NCBI GenBank assembly: GCA_902729315.2
Contig: LR746281.1
Span: 4,214,501 to 4,278,500, forward strand
DNA: 64,000 bases
Direction: 5' to 3'
Source: Spirodela intermedia
Taxonomy: Eukaryota; Streptophyta; Magnoliopsida; Alismatales; Araceae
Shown here: piece after piece, positions 34,617 to 45,486 of the stretch
Position numbering within the stretch: position 1 is the stretch's first letter
How the letters are laid out: each line of letters begins with the position of its first letter
The notes under the pieces: generated by a model
Told to the model about the DNA's origin: nothing
Databases searched by the model: none
What the model saw: only the letters and a program-made list of their open reading frames with translations
Program-made: the position numbers and the translations under genes

Positions 34617-36256
34617 TGACGTAACTTAGTCGTTGTATAGTAAATCATGTAAATTTAAAATTTATAAAATTAGAAAATATGCATTTTTGGATATTTAGAA
34701 GTATTTCAGAACAAATCTATCAATTATAATTTAATAAAACTTCCAAAAATAGTAATAATTTTCTAAGTTGATTACATGGATGTAATATAATATCTGTTAA
34801 TTATTCAGAATTTTCTTCAAAGAATACTATTTTTTATACATTTTAAACTAGGAAATGAAAATAAAATATATTTAAAATTCACGAAAAAGGGAAATAAGGG
34901 TGCGGACATTAGGATGACATTAACACCTGGCGAATACGAATCCGACGAAAATAGAGTTCCACCCGATGATTCTTACGTAAGCGATTACAAATGATTTAAT
35001 TGATCAAATTAAGATTTGTAAAAGCCAGAAGGATCGTAATGAAATAAAACATATTTTAGTAAATTAAAATCACAGAAATGATCACTAAATGAAGCGTAAA
35101 GTAAGTTGAAAGTAGGAAAATAAAGTTCAGACATCGCGGCAGCGATGCATCAGTGATGCATCGGAATCTTGAGTGTTTAGGAGAATAGTCATGTAGTGTC
35201 CACGGTCTTGAAGGCTCTCCTTGGACAAGGATGATGTGAACAATCTCTAGATCTCTTTGCGAGGTCTAGAGATCAATGAAACGGGTCGTCAAATTATCTT
35301 TGGCGGCTGTCACCCGACGGAGTGGAAAAATGGTGACTTTGTAGCTCTTTGGTGGTTGTCATCTAATAGAGAGGAGTTGAATGGAGGTGGGACATGTGTC
35401 AAGAAGTTTCATCCTTAGATCTGCACAACAAGAGGAGGCTCTTCATCGCATCTGGTACGCTCTCAGGAGGTGGCAACTTGTCTCTCGGCAGATTGTCTTC
35501 TTCCCGACGACAGCTTGTTCGTCGATCAATCAGAGATGCTTTACTCGATAGATTCGCGATCTTTTTATCGCGTATCATTTATTAATTTTAGTAACAATGT
35601 TCTACGAATCGTGTTGACGAGATTTTCACCAATGATCCAACGATTCTAGTTGCTTAATCCTTCACTGGAAATTTACAAGAAAGTTGCAATAATTAGATAA
35701 AAAATATGAATTTTGACTCTGAGAGGATTTAAATCTGCGCCAGTTGCCCCCGCCCTTTCTAGAGAGGGTGTGACACAGGTTTAGTCCCACATCGGTTGTG
35801 CGCCGAAACTTCTAGTGAATATATAGTAATACTACATTTTAGATCAAGTCCCTTTCTCGTGCATGTATGACTACTCCTTGCCCCACAGCCGGCTGGCCAC
35901 TAGTGACGTAGAAGGGGGGTGGGGCACACGTGCCCCTATTGGTCCAAGCTACTCGAGCCTCTTCTCACGGCTACTCCCTGATTGCACTTCTAACCCACTT
36001 GCACGTCCGACTGGCCAGCGGGTTCCCCTATTTTCTCTTATTTTTATTTTAATTTCTTTTTCTTCATTTATCTCAAAAGTAAGACTGTAAAAATCATATA
36101 AAATTGTATAAAATCATATAATTACCCAAACATTTACGTTAATCAACTGAAAATAACTTTTCACAGTTTAACACAAATATAAGTCTATTTATCATGAGTT
36201 AAGGCTGAAACTATATTATTTACTAATTATTAACTCATGATAATGAAGACTTATCA
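34617..36256 (-). mobile_element. Solo LTR, reverse, TSD TATAG
   Basis: Starts TGACGTAACTTAG and ends GACTTATCA on the plus strand. Perfect TSD TATAG (34,612-34,616 and 36,257-36,261). Length 1,640. It is inserted in the 5' untranslated/gag start region of the minus-strand element. Confidence 0.95.
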
Positions 36257-36723
36257 TATAGAAAATATTTGTTTTCCTTTTTCTATTGCTGGAGTCTCTA
36301 ATATGAGTAGTACAATTCGTTTTTCTTGTGCCCCTAAATTCTAAGATTGGTTAGTTGCTGAATTTTCTAAGATTGGTTGCAAGCTGCGTCTACCATTTAC
36401 AAATCAATTTTTCAAAATTTAAACCTAGCAATGATCATGACATGAAGATATGATTCTAATAAATATGTCAAAGAGGAGTATAGAATCAATGAAAAATAAA
36501 GATACTCAAGTAAATGAACAGAAACCAAAGATTTTAAATTCGAAATTATGAAATAAATGTAAATAGAAATCAAATGAGCCTAATAAACTATTTTTTTAGT
36601 TTTTAAAATACTAATTAGATGAAAATAATAAAATAATAAAAACTATAATATATATATATATATATTTTCAAAATCACTGAAATATGAAAAACTAAATCAA
36701 TTAACATCAATTAATAACAAATC

Positions 36724-36741
36724 TCCCTAACAACAACACCA
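36724..36741 (-). promoter_or_regulatory. Decayed primer-binding site of minus-strand element
   Basis: The minus strand reads TGGTGTTGTTGTTAGGGA. It differs from the tRNA-Asp-type site TGGCGCCGTTGCCGGGGA only by transitions (five C-to-T, one G-to-A). Its place upstream of gag is right. The 5' LTR of this element should begin just to the right. Confidence 0.65.
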
Positions 36742-36745
36742 ACAA

Positions 36746-36785
36746 GATAGTGTGCACTTGTTGTTGCATTTAAATGCACACTATC
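36746..36785. repeat. 11-bp inverted repeat
   Basis: GATAGTGTGCA (36,746-36,756) and TGCACACTATC (36,775-36,785) are exact complements around an 18-base loop. They sit at the expected LTR/PBS edge of the minus-strand element. Confidence 0.75.
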
Positions 36786-36949
36786 TAATCATATATTTAT
36801 AACTAAGACTTAATAAAATATTAGTATAGAAGTAAGCCTTAGGTCAAATATAGGGAGATTGATTAATTTGTTGTGAAAACTAATTAAGTTTATATATAAA
36901 ATGATTTAAATATTTTATTAATATTTAATGGGAATAATGAAATAAAATG

Positions 36950-37211
36950 GTGAGGTGAGAATAATAAAGGAAAGAATGTGGAGAAAAGGAAGGAGGAGGA
37001 AAAGAGAGAGAGAAGAAAGAGAGAAGAAAGAGAGAAGAGAGAGCTCTCACGAGAGAGAGAAGGGATGAGATCTCTCATGAAAGAGAGAGAAAGAGAGAGG
37101 AGGAGAGAGAGCTCTTACGAGAGAGAGAAGAGATGAGATCTCTCGTGAAAGAGAGAGAAAGAGAGAGGAGGAGAGAGAGCTCTCACGAGAGAGAGAAAAA
37201 AGATGAGATCT
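36950..37211. repeat. Purine-rich 68-bp tandem repeat
   Basis: GA-rich DNA with GAGCTCTCACGAG-type units at 37,041, 37,109 and 37,177 (68-base period). The array continues after the solo LTR (38,849-39,060) as GGAGAGAGGGAGATC-like sequence. It is probably part of the 5' LTR of the older minus-strand element. Confidence 0.8.
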
Positions 37212-38848
37212 TGATAAGTCTTCATTATCATGAGTTAATAATTAGTAAATAATATAGTGTTAGCCTTAACTCATGATAAATAGACTTATATTTATGTTAA
37301 AGTGTGAAAAGTGGTTTTTAGTTGATTAATGTGAATTTTAAGTAATTATATGATTTTATACAAATTTCTTTGATTTTTATAGTCTTACTTTTGAGATAAA
37401 TAAAGAAAAAGAAATAAAAATAAAAATAAAATAAAATGAGGGGAACCTACTAGTCAACTAGGCTCGCAAGCAAGTCGAAAGTGTAGTTAGGGAGTAGCCA
37501 CGAGTAGGGGCTCGAGCGACTAGGACCGATAGGGGCATGTGTGTGCCCCTCCCCTTCCACATCACCGATGGCCAACTATTTGTGGGACAAGGAGTGGTCA
37601 TACACGTGTGACAAAGGAACTTGCTTGAAAATGTAATATTACTATATATTCACCCAAAAATTCAGTGCACAAGTGATGTAGGACTAAACGTGAGTCACAC
37701 CTTCACCAAAAAGGGTAGGCAACCGATGCGGTTTGAATTCTCCTAGAGCCAAAACTCATATTTTTTTATCTGATTATCGCAACTTTCCTATAGATTGCCG
37801 GTGAAGTATTAAGCATTCAGAATCACTGGAATATCGAGAAAAATCTTGTCAACACGATTCGCAGAGCATTGTTATTAAAATTATTGAACGATTCACGATA
37901 AAAAGATCGTGAATCCATCAAGTAAAGCATCCCTGATTGATCGACGAACAAGCCGTCGTCAGGAAGAGGATGATCTGCTAGGAGACAAGTTGCCACCTCT
38001 TGAGAGCATATTGGATGCAATGAAGAGCCTCTTCTTGCTGTGAAGACATGAGGATGAAGCTCCCTGACACACGCCCTACCTCCATCCAACTCCTCTCCAT
38101 CAGTGACAGTAGCTAGAGAGCCACAAAGTCACTATTTTTCTACTCTGTTGGGTGACAGCCACCAGAGATGATTCGACGACCCATTTTATTGATCTCTAGA
38201 ATTTACAAAGAGATCTAGAGATTGCCTACATCGTCCTTGTCTAAAGAGAGCCTTTGAGACCGTGGACACTACATGACTATCCTCCTAAATGCTCAAGATT
38301 CTGGTGCATCGTTGACGCATCACTGCTGTAATGTCAGAACTCTATTTTCTTGTTTTCAACTTAATTTTTGCTTCATTTAGTAATAATTTATGTGATTTAA
38401 ATTTACTATTATATTCTTCATTCAATTATGATTCTTCTGGCTTTTACAAATCTTAATTTGATCAATTAAATCGTCTATAATTACTTATGTAAGAATTATC
38501 AGGTGAAACTTTATTTCTGCCCAATTCGTGTTCGCTAAGTGCTGACATCATCATGACGTCTACACCCTTATTTCCCTTTTTTGTAAAATTTAAATATATT
38601 TAATTTTTATTTTCTAGTATAAAATTTATAGAAAATAGTATTCTTTGAGAAAAATTCTAAATAATTACCTGATATTATATTACATCCTTGTGATTGACCT
38701 GAAAAATTATTACTATTTTTAAAAGTTTTATTGAATTATACTTGATATATTTGTTCAAAAATACTTCTAAATATCTAAAAATTCATTTTTTCTAGTTTTA
38801 GAAATTTTAAATTTGCGTGATTTACTATACAATGACTAAGTCATGTCA
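37212..38848 (+). mobile_element. Solo LTR, TSD GATCT
   Basis: TGATAAGTC to AAGTCATGTCA, 1,637 bases. Perfect TSD GATCT (37,207-37,211 and 38,849-38,853), inserted in the purine-rich repeat. Confidence 0.95.
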
Positions 38849-40200
38849 GATCTCTCATGAAAGGAAGAGAAGGAAAGAGGAGGAGAGAGGGAGATCGATC
38901 AAGGGAGAGAAAGAAAAGGAGATCAACTAAGAGAAAGGGAGAGAAAGGGAAAGATTTCATGAGAGATGGAAAGAGAAGAGAGGTCTCATGAGTGAGGTAG
39001 AGAGAGAAATAAGATGAAAATGAAGAAAGAGAGAAATACAATCAACCTATTTTTTCAAAGCTTGAGGATTCACACACATGACATGAGGTCAGCCATGAAT
39101 GTCTGCAACTTGTTTTAACCATTGAATGCTCATTAATCAGCCTTTAATCTTAGGAATTTTGAGGTTCGAAAATAAAAAAATACTCATTATTTGTAGAACG
39201 TTGAGAACATGAATATGTTGAGATCTGATTGTAAAAACCAATAGAAAAAGAGTTGAAACAATCTTAACTTAATCTTAGATGAGCTTTGGAGGATTTAGAA
39301 GAAAAATAACGATCATTCATCAAGTTTTGAATTAGTTTTACTCATTTCAATCGAAACATGTATGAAATAGAAAGAACTTGTGGTAAAATATAAATAAATG
39401 ACAAAATCAAGTAGGTAAATGCTAAAAATAGAAACTAAATTGTTGCCCAAGTTTAGTTTGCCTCTTGGGCAACTAGAGACACTAGTGTAGTGGCTTGGTT
39501 TTGTTCGGACGTGTCACACCATGCCGCAAGTTGTAGAAGTATCGTTTCAAAGTGCTGCACTGCTTGCTGGAGCGATCCACCAAAAGAGGGGTCAACCACG
39601 CTGTCACCGTCATTTGGGGGGAGAAGGAAAGAGCTGACCACTCACTAGAAGCCATAAGTGTAGTCAGGGGAGGAAGAAAGAAGCTTGTCGATCGCTGAAA
39701 ATGTCGATCGCAAAAAAAGAGGGAAGATCAGATTACATATTCACGACTGTCATTGGGATTTTAAAGATAATTGATAATGTCTATTTTACTAGATAATAAT
39801 TAGTTATTGTCTTTATGTCCTTGATGGTGATACGAAGACTTAAGTTCTCAGTATCATGGTGCTTTGACAATTGCTAGATTAGATGAGCTTGGTATGTGGG
39901 ACATTGAGTGATGTAGGATGAACTAGCCACAAACCACTGCTGATCGGGAACTTAAGTTCTAGTATTGTGGCACCTCTGTAGCCATCGGATCATCCTTTAA
40001 GGCCATGTGTGTGCTGAGCGGTGCCGGATTCACGAACTGCCGATGAATCTCTTTACGCATTTGGTATCGTGGGGATTCTCCAGCCATAGGATCAGGGTAA
40101 TTGAATGATGTGGCTCTCTACGTACTGCTAGATCACACTACGCTCTAGATGGCTATGCTGAAACAAATGAAAACATTTAGTCTCACATTGAAAATATTTC
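38849..40200. other. Purine-rich tail then unassigned DNA
   Basis: The first ~200 bases continue the GA-rich repeat. From ~39,060 to 40,200 I see no convincing gene. A 62-codon minus-strand frame at 39,453-39,641 has no recognised motif. The stretch may be the remainder of the LTR of the older minus-strand element. Confidence 0.4.
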
Positions 40201-40500
40201 AGACCATATGCCAATCATAAACTAAAGCTATGGTCTCTCAATAGAGATCCTTTCTCCCAAAATAAAATAATGCTTAGGACCATCTTGGGAGAAAGGTAGT
40301 AAGGTGGTTCGCCCTTGTGTGCACATGTGTGTATAGGCGATCCTTGCCCCATGACTGGTTGGCCACCGAGATGTAGAACGGGAGCAACACACACATATGC
40401 TCAGCGAGTCCTTTGCCACTTGAGCCCAGCTTGTGGCTCCCCTAGTTTGAGTCTACCTACTTGACTGCTGCCCCCCATCCTAGTCAACTATTGAGCGCCA
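40200..40500 (-). mobile_element. Diverged reverse LTR-like segment
   Basis: Words such as CCTTGCCCC.TGACTGG.TGGCCACCG, GTAGAACGGGAG and CCACTTGAGCCCAGC echo the GC-rich 5' half of the family LTR on the minus strand. It is much more diverged than the other copies, so it may represent a related family. Confidence 0.5.
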
Positions 40501-40659
40501 GCTGGCTTGTGGGTGCAAGGTTTTTTTATTTTAATAATAAAAAATTATGCTAAATATTTTAACTTCAGACTTTTGAAATTAACAATATATCCTATATTTA
40601 TTTTGAAAGTTAAAAAAATAAAATGAAATAATAAAACTAATTAAAATACAAAAATCTAG

Positions 40660-41015
40660 TTTTAACACATACCTGAGGCTAAAGTTTCTTGACACATGCC
40701 TCACCTCCATCCAGCTTCTCTCTATCAGGTGACAACCACCGGAGAGCCCCAAAGTCATTGTTTTTCCACTCATTGGGTGACAGTCACCGGAGATAATTCG
40801 ATGTCCCATTTCATTGATCTTTAGACTTGATAAGAAGATCTAGAGATTATCCATGTTGTCCTTGTTTAAATAGAGCTTTTCAAGTTGTGGACACTACACG
40901 ATGATCCTCCCGAACACTAAGAATTCTAGTACATCACCAACGCATCACCACCACGACATCAGAATTATATTTTCCTACTTTCAACTTAATTTTCACTTTA
41001 TTTAGTGATAATTTG
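40660..41015 (+). mobile_element. Forward LTR fragment
   Basis: Matches the LTR middle from CTCACCTCCATCCAGC through the ATCTAGAGATT region to ATTTAGTGATAATTTGTGTG. Both ends are truncated, with no TSD. Confidence 0.8.
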
Positions 41016-41039
41016 TGTGCCTACTCTTTAGGCATGTGT

Positions 41040-41693
41040 TGAGATTTTGTTACTAGAATCTCGAGCCAACTAGTTAGGGTTGTGACATCCCTCCCCCACC
41101 ACAGCCCACTCTCTGGTGAGCACTGCATCTATTGTGTGCACTCCTACAAGCCCTTCATCTTGCATCAAGGGTGCAAATATAGGGTCCTCTTTGCCCTCCT
41201 TACTTTGGAGATAAAATAGGGACTTGGCCAACCAACAAGCGGGGTACATGCCACCACTGAGTTGATGACCTTCCTTTGGCTGTCTCTTTGTGATAACATT
41301 AGGCCCATATGTGTTGCCTCTCTGAGCAGAAGTTGTGGGTCACCCCACTATCGACCATTGCAAGCATAATTTGATCATTGATGGTGATCTCCATGTAGAT
41401 CAGCTTATCTCTGTTGATCCACCTAGTCTTGGTGTTGTCATTATACACCTAGCACCTATAGGGGGTTTAGAGTTGGTGTATACTCAACTTCTTCTTGTGT
41501 TGTCATCATGTTGACAATTCCCTTTAGGCAGTCCTTCCTCAAGTGCAGCCCTTTGCACAGCAGCACCCCTTTGTGCCCTTGCATGGCTATTGTAGCCATC
41601 TTGGGTCCTCCTTGACCCTTGCTAGTTGTTGTACCATGGTCTTGCCACAGTTTCCATTGGAGTTCCTTCCTTAGATCTCTTGCTATTTGGCCC
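41040..41693 (-). pseudogene. Chromovirus-like protease region fragment
   Basis: Minus-strand translation gives a Ty3/gypsy aspartic-protease signature (AMVDSGVTHNF-like, ~41,320-41,370) and a Lys/Gly-rich gag tail (41,456-41,693). It is split from the gag piece at 43,331 by the solo LTR. It is distinct from the Tat-type elements and decayed. Confidence 0.65.
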
Positions 41694-41772
41694 TGATAAG
41701 TCTTCATTATCATGAGTTAATAATTAGTAAATAGTATAGTTTTAGCCTTAACTCATGATAAATAGACTTATA
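41694..41772 (+). repeat. LTR-terminal inverted repeat (hairpin)
   Basis: TTATCATGAGTTAA (41,707-41,720) and TTAACTCATGATAA (41,748-41,761) are exact complements. The outer bases GATAAGTCT and AGACTTATA extend the stem. The hairpin occupies the first ~79 bases of every long LTR copy, including old ones. Confidence 0.85.
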
Positions 41773-42204
41773 TTTGTGTTAAAGAATGATTTTTGGTTTT
41801 CAATTGATTAACGTGAATTTTTGGGTAATTATGTGATTTTATACGACTTTTACAGTCTTACTTTTGAGATAAATGAAGAACAAGAAATAAAAATAAAATA
41901 TTGCAAAAATGAGGGGACCTGCCAGCCAGCCGTGCCCACAAGCGGGTCGGAAGCACAGTCGGGGAGTAAGCCGCGAGCAGGGGCTCGAGCGGCTTGGCTT
42001 GGGGACCGACAGGCACGCGTACGCCACTCCCCTTCCACGTCACCGGTGGCCAACCGGCTGTGCGACAAGGAGTGGTCGTACACGCGAGAGAAGGGACTTT
42101 GCTCACAAAGCTAACATTACTATATATTCGCCTGAAAACTCAACATACAACCGATGTGGGACTAAATCCACACCTTCCTCAGAAGAGGCGGGGCGACCGG
42201 CGCG

Positions 42205-42215
42205 GGTTCGAATCC
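42205..42215 (+). promoter_or_regulatory. B-box-like word in LTR
   Basis: GGTTCGAATCC is a perfect match to the tRNA/SINE pol III B-box consensus. It is present at the same LTR position in most long copies, for example 25,122-25,132 and 9,846-9,856. No tRNA fold is seen around it. Confidence 0.45.
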
Positions 42216-43017
42216 TCCCAGAGTCAAAATTCATATATTTTTATCTGATTATCGCGACTTTCCTGCAGATCGCCGGTGAAGGATTAAGCAACGAGAATCG
42301 CTGGATCATCGGTGAAAATCTCGTCAATGCGATTTGCGGAGCATTGCTACTAAAATTGCTGAACGATTCGCGATAAAAGGATCGCGAATCCATCGAGTAA
42401 ATCATCTCCGATTGATCGACGAACAAGCCGTCGTCGGGAAGAGGACGATCCGCCAGGAGACCAGTCGCCACCTCCTGAGAGCGTACCAGATGCGATGAAG
42501 AGCCTCCTCTTGCTGCGCGGACCTGAGGATGAAGCTCCCTAACATGCGCCCCACCTCCATCCAGCTCCCCTCCGTCGGGTGACAGCCGCCGGAGAGCCGC
42601 AAAGTCGCCGTTTTTCTGCTCCGCTGGGTGACAGCCGCCGGAGACGATTCGACGACCCACTTCATTGATCTCTAGACTTCGCGAGAAGATCTAGAGATTG
42701 CCCATGTCGTCTTTGTCCAAGAAGAGCCTTCGAGGCCGTGGACACTGCACGACGACCCTCCCGAACGCTCAAGATTCCGGTGCATCGCCGACGCATCATC
42801 GTCGCGACGCCGGAACTCTGTTTTCCTGCTTTCAATTTAATTTATGCTTCATTTAGTGATACTTTGTTGATTTTAATTTACCAAACTATACTTTGTTCAA
42901 TTACGATTCTTCCGGCTTTTACAGATTTTAATTTGATTGATTGAGTCATCTGTAATCGCCTACGTAAGAATTGCCGGGCGGAACTCTATTTCCGCCTGAT
43001 TCGCGTTCGCCGGGCGC

Positions 43018-43100
43018 TGACGTCATCCTGACGTCCGCACCCTTATTTCCTTTTTTTCGTGAATTTTAAATATATTTCCTTTTTATTTCCTAGTATAAAA
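43018..43100 (+). promoter_or_regulatory. Putative LTR promoter (paired TGACG and TATAAAA)
   Basis: TGACG at 43,018 and 43,029 (the first within the palindrome TGACGTCA) and TATAAAA at 43,094-43,100, 60 bases after the second TGACG. This would place transcription start ~30 bases further on, leaving ~200 bases of R/U5. Confidence 0.5.
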
Positions 43101-43330
43101 TTCGTAAGAAAATCGTACTCATTGAGAAAAATTCTAAATAATTACCAGATATTATATTACATCCCTATGATCGACCTGGAAAATTACCGCTATTTTTGGA
43201 ATTTTTATTAAATTATAATTGATATATTTATTTAGAAATACTTCTAAATATCCGAAAATTCGTATTTTCTAGTTTTATAAATTTTATATTTGCGTGATTT
43301 AACATACAACGACTGAGTCACGTCAGGCCC

Positions 43331-43630
43331 CTCTTGACATCTACCATTGTTGAAGAGAGGTGGTCAGCACCTCAATGTTGACTACCTTATCCTCTTCTAA
43401 CATACCTTTGATGTTGAGGATGACTAGAGAGAACCTCTTCACATTTTTTTGTATAGTCCCCATTAGATGAAGTTGTTGAAGAGACATCCTCGCCATACAC
43501 TAATTGTTGGTGGGTCAAAACTGCTCCCTCAACTCATAGGTGAACTAGTTATTTAGGGGGAGTATGACTTGTCCACCCTCATCCTCCACCACAATTTGGC
43601 ATATGTTGCTAAGTATATGTTAGCTAGCTA
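43331..43630 (-). pseudogene. Chromovirus-like gag fragment
   Basis: Minus-strand translation shows a block resembling chromovirus gag: ELREQF.PTNN, then MGTIQKC..., IKGML.EDKVVN and LQQW. It joins the protease fragment at 41,693 across the solo LTR. Several stops and shifts. Confidence 0.6.
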
Positions 43631-43639
43631 AACGTGCCT

Positions 43640-44755
43640 GATAATCCTTTCAATTATATAACTAAGATGTCAATTTTTATCTATGTTTATGGTTTATTTT
43701 ATTAACAAATACATATTGATATAAATTTTTAGAAAAACAAAGTTTTATGCATTTACATTGATTTATTGATATTTATTTGAAAATAAAAGGTTAAATGTGA
43801 TTGTGAGTTAAATTGGTTAAATATAAAATTTTAATATTAGAATTTCCAAGATGAGATGTTTTGTAAAAGAAATTTAATAATTGGGATTTTATTTAAACTT
43901 TAAGGAAATTTTCAAAAAAAATATGTTTTTCTGAAATTTGTGAATTTATGATGATAAAATAATAAAATAATAAAGGAGGATGGTGGGTTGGAAGTTAGGA
44001 GGTCAGGAGGCACATAAAGGCAATGGAAGTAGGTTGGAGAGCAAGGAATGAGGTCAAGGGGTGTGTGACCAATAGGGTTATGTGTTTTAATTTTTTTAAT
44101 CTTATTTTATGTCTTTTTATTCTTTGGGTGACAAGCATTGACTAGAGAGATCTTATTTTCGAATTAAATTAATCTAAGTATTTTGTTCTTCAAGAAAGGA
44201 AAATATTTTTATTCAAGGTTATATAATTTAATTTGGATTTTATCTGATAATTAAAACTTTCTTAGATCTAAAGAACTTTGCTATGTGATGAACAACAAAG
44301 TCTGGTAATAGTTTTAAAATTAATTTTTATGAAAAATTAATTATTTTAATTTACTCTTGATTAACAACTAATGTTTTTCTACATTCCAATTATTTTAATT
44401 TAATTTTTTATCTTAGTTCTAATTATTTCAAACATTCTCTAAATTATTTCATCATTTACTCTTAGAAGTCATTCTATTGACAATCACACTTCATATATTT
44501 TCATTTCATAATCACTAAATTATTTTTCTCTATTCTTGATTTAATCATCTCACCATTAAAACCTTCTTTCTAACTATCTAGAGCTACATTAGCGAAACAA
44601 ATTTATGAAAGTAATTGAGAAAGAAGAATATTGAACATTGAGGAGAATATTATCATTTTTCTTATCTTATTTTATTTTGTTCCTTTCTTTTAATTAGTAT
44701 TTATGTTTGAAAACTTAGAAATTAATTAATATTAGTTTTTACCATCATTGAGGAT
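43640..44755. other. AT-rich stretch without recognised gene
   Basis: AT-rich sequence with a short GGAGG-rich patch (~43,975-44,060). No open frame with a recognisable motif on either strand and no clear repeat. Confidence 0.5.
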
Positions 44756-45481
44756 TGACGTGACTTAGTCATTGTATAGTAAATCATGCAAATTTAAAAT
44801 TTATAAGACTAGAAAATATAAATATTTAGATATTTAGAAGTATTTCTGAAAAAATATATTAATTATAATTCAATAAAACTTTCAAAAATAATAATAATTT
44901 TCCAACTCAATCACAAGGATGTAGTATAATATCTGGTAATTATTCAGAATTTTCCTCAAATAATACTATTTTTTATGAATTTTATACTATGAAATGAAAA
45001 TAAAATATATTTAAAATTTACAAAAAAGGGAAATAAAAGTGCAGACATCATAGTATATTGCTATTATAAATAAAGGTATTGTAGGTATTAAAATCATCAA
45101 AGCTTTTTTAGAGGTATGACATGAGTTTAGTCCCACATCACTTGTGTGTCGAAATTTCAGGCAAATATATAGTAATATTACACTTAGAAGTAAGTCTCTT
45201 TTTCTTGCGTGTACGACCACTCTTTGCCCCACAGTCGGTTTGCCACTAGTGATGTGGAAGAAGAGTGGTGCATACATACCCCTATCAGTCTTAGTCGCTC
45301 AAACTCCTATTATAAAAATTATCTAAATTCGTAGAAAATCACATAATTACCTAAAAAATCACATTAATCAACTAAAAATCGCTTTTCAAACTTTAACATA
45401 AATATAAGTCTATTTATCATGAGTTAAGGTTAAAATTATATTATTTACTAATTATTAACTCATGATAATGAAGACTTATCA
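44756..45481 (-). mobile_element. Short-form solo LTR, TSD AGGAT
   Basis: Both family termini are present (TGACGTGACTTAG at left, GACTTATCA at right) and a perfect TSD AGGAT (44,751-44,755 and 45,482-45,486). At 726 bases it is less than half the usual LTR. The GC-rich middle is replaced by ~70 bases (ATTGTAGGTATTAAAATC region, ~45,070-45,100). Its perfect TSD shows that the short form integrated as such. Confidence 0.92.
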
Positions 45482-45486
45482 AGGAT

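Larger units (their letters stand above)
41694..43325 (+). mobile_element. Solo LTR, TSD GGCCC (best-preserved copy)
   Basis: TGATAAG to ACGTCA, 1,632 bases. Perfect TSD GGCCC (41,689-41,693 and 43,326-43,330). It is GC-rich in the centre with many intact CpG sites, and so one of the youngest copies and the best reference for the family LTR. Open frames inside it on both strands are chance products of its GC-rich centre. Confidence 0.96.

Noticed and set aside
36890-37078. Ser/Leu/Phe-rich minus-strand ORF
   Set aside because: It is the reverse reading of the GA-rich repeat.
42180-42230. Possible tRNA gene (GGTTCGAATCC T-arm-like word)
   Set aside because: The T-stem does not pair well, and there is no acceptor stem, anticodon arm or D-arm in place. 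The same word occurs in most LTR copies, so it belongs to the LTR.
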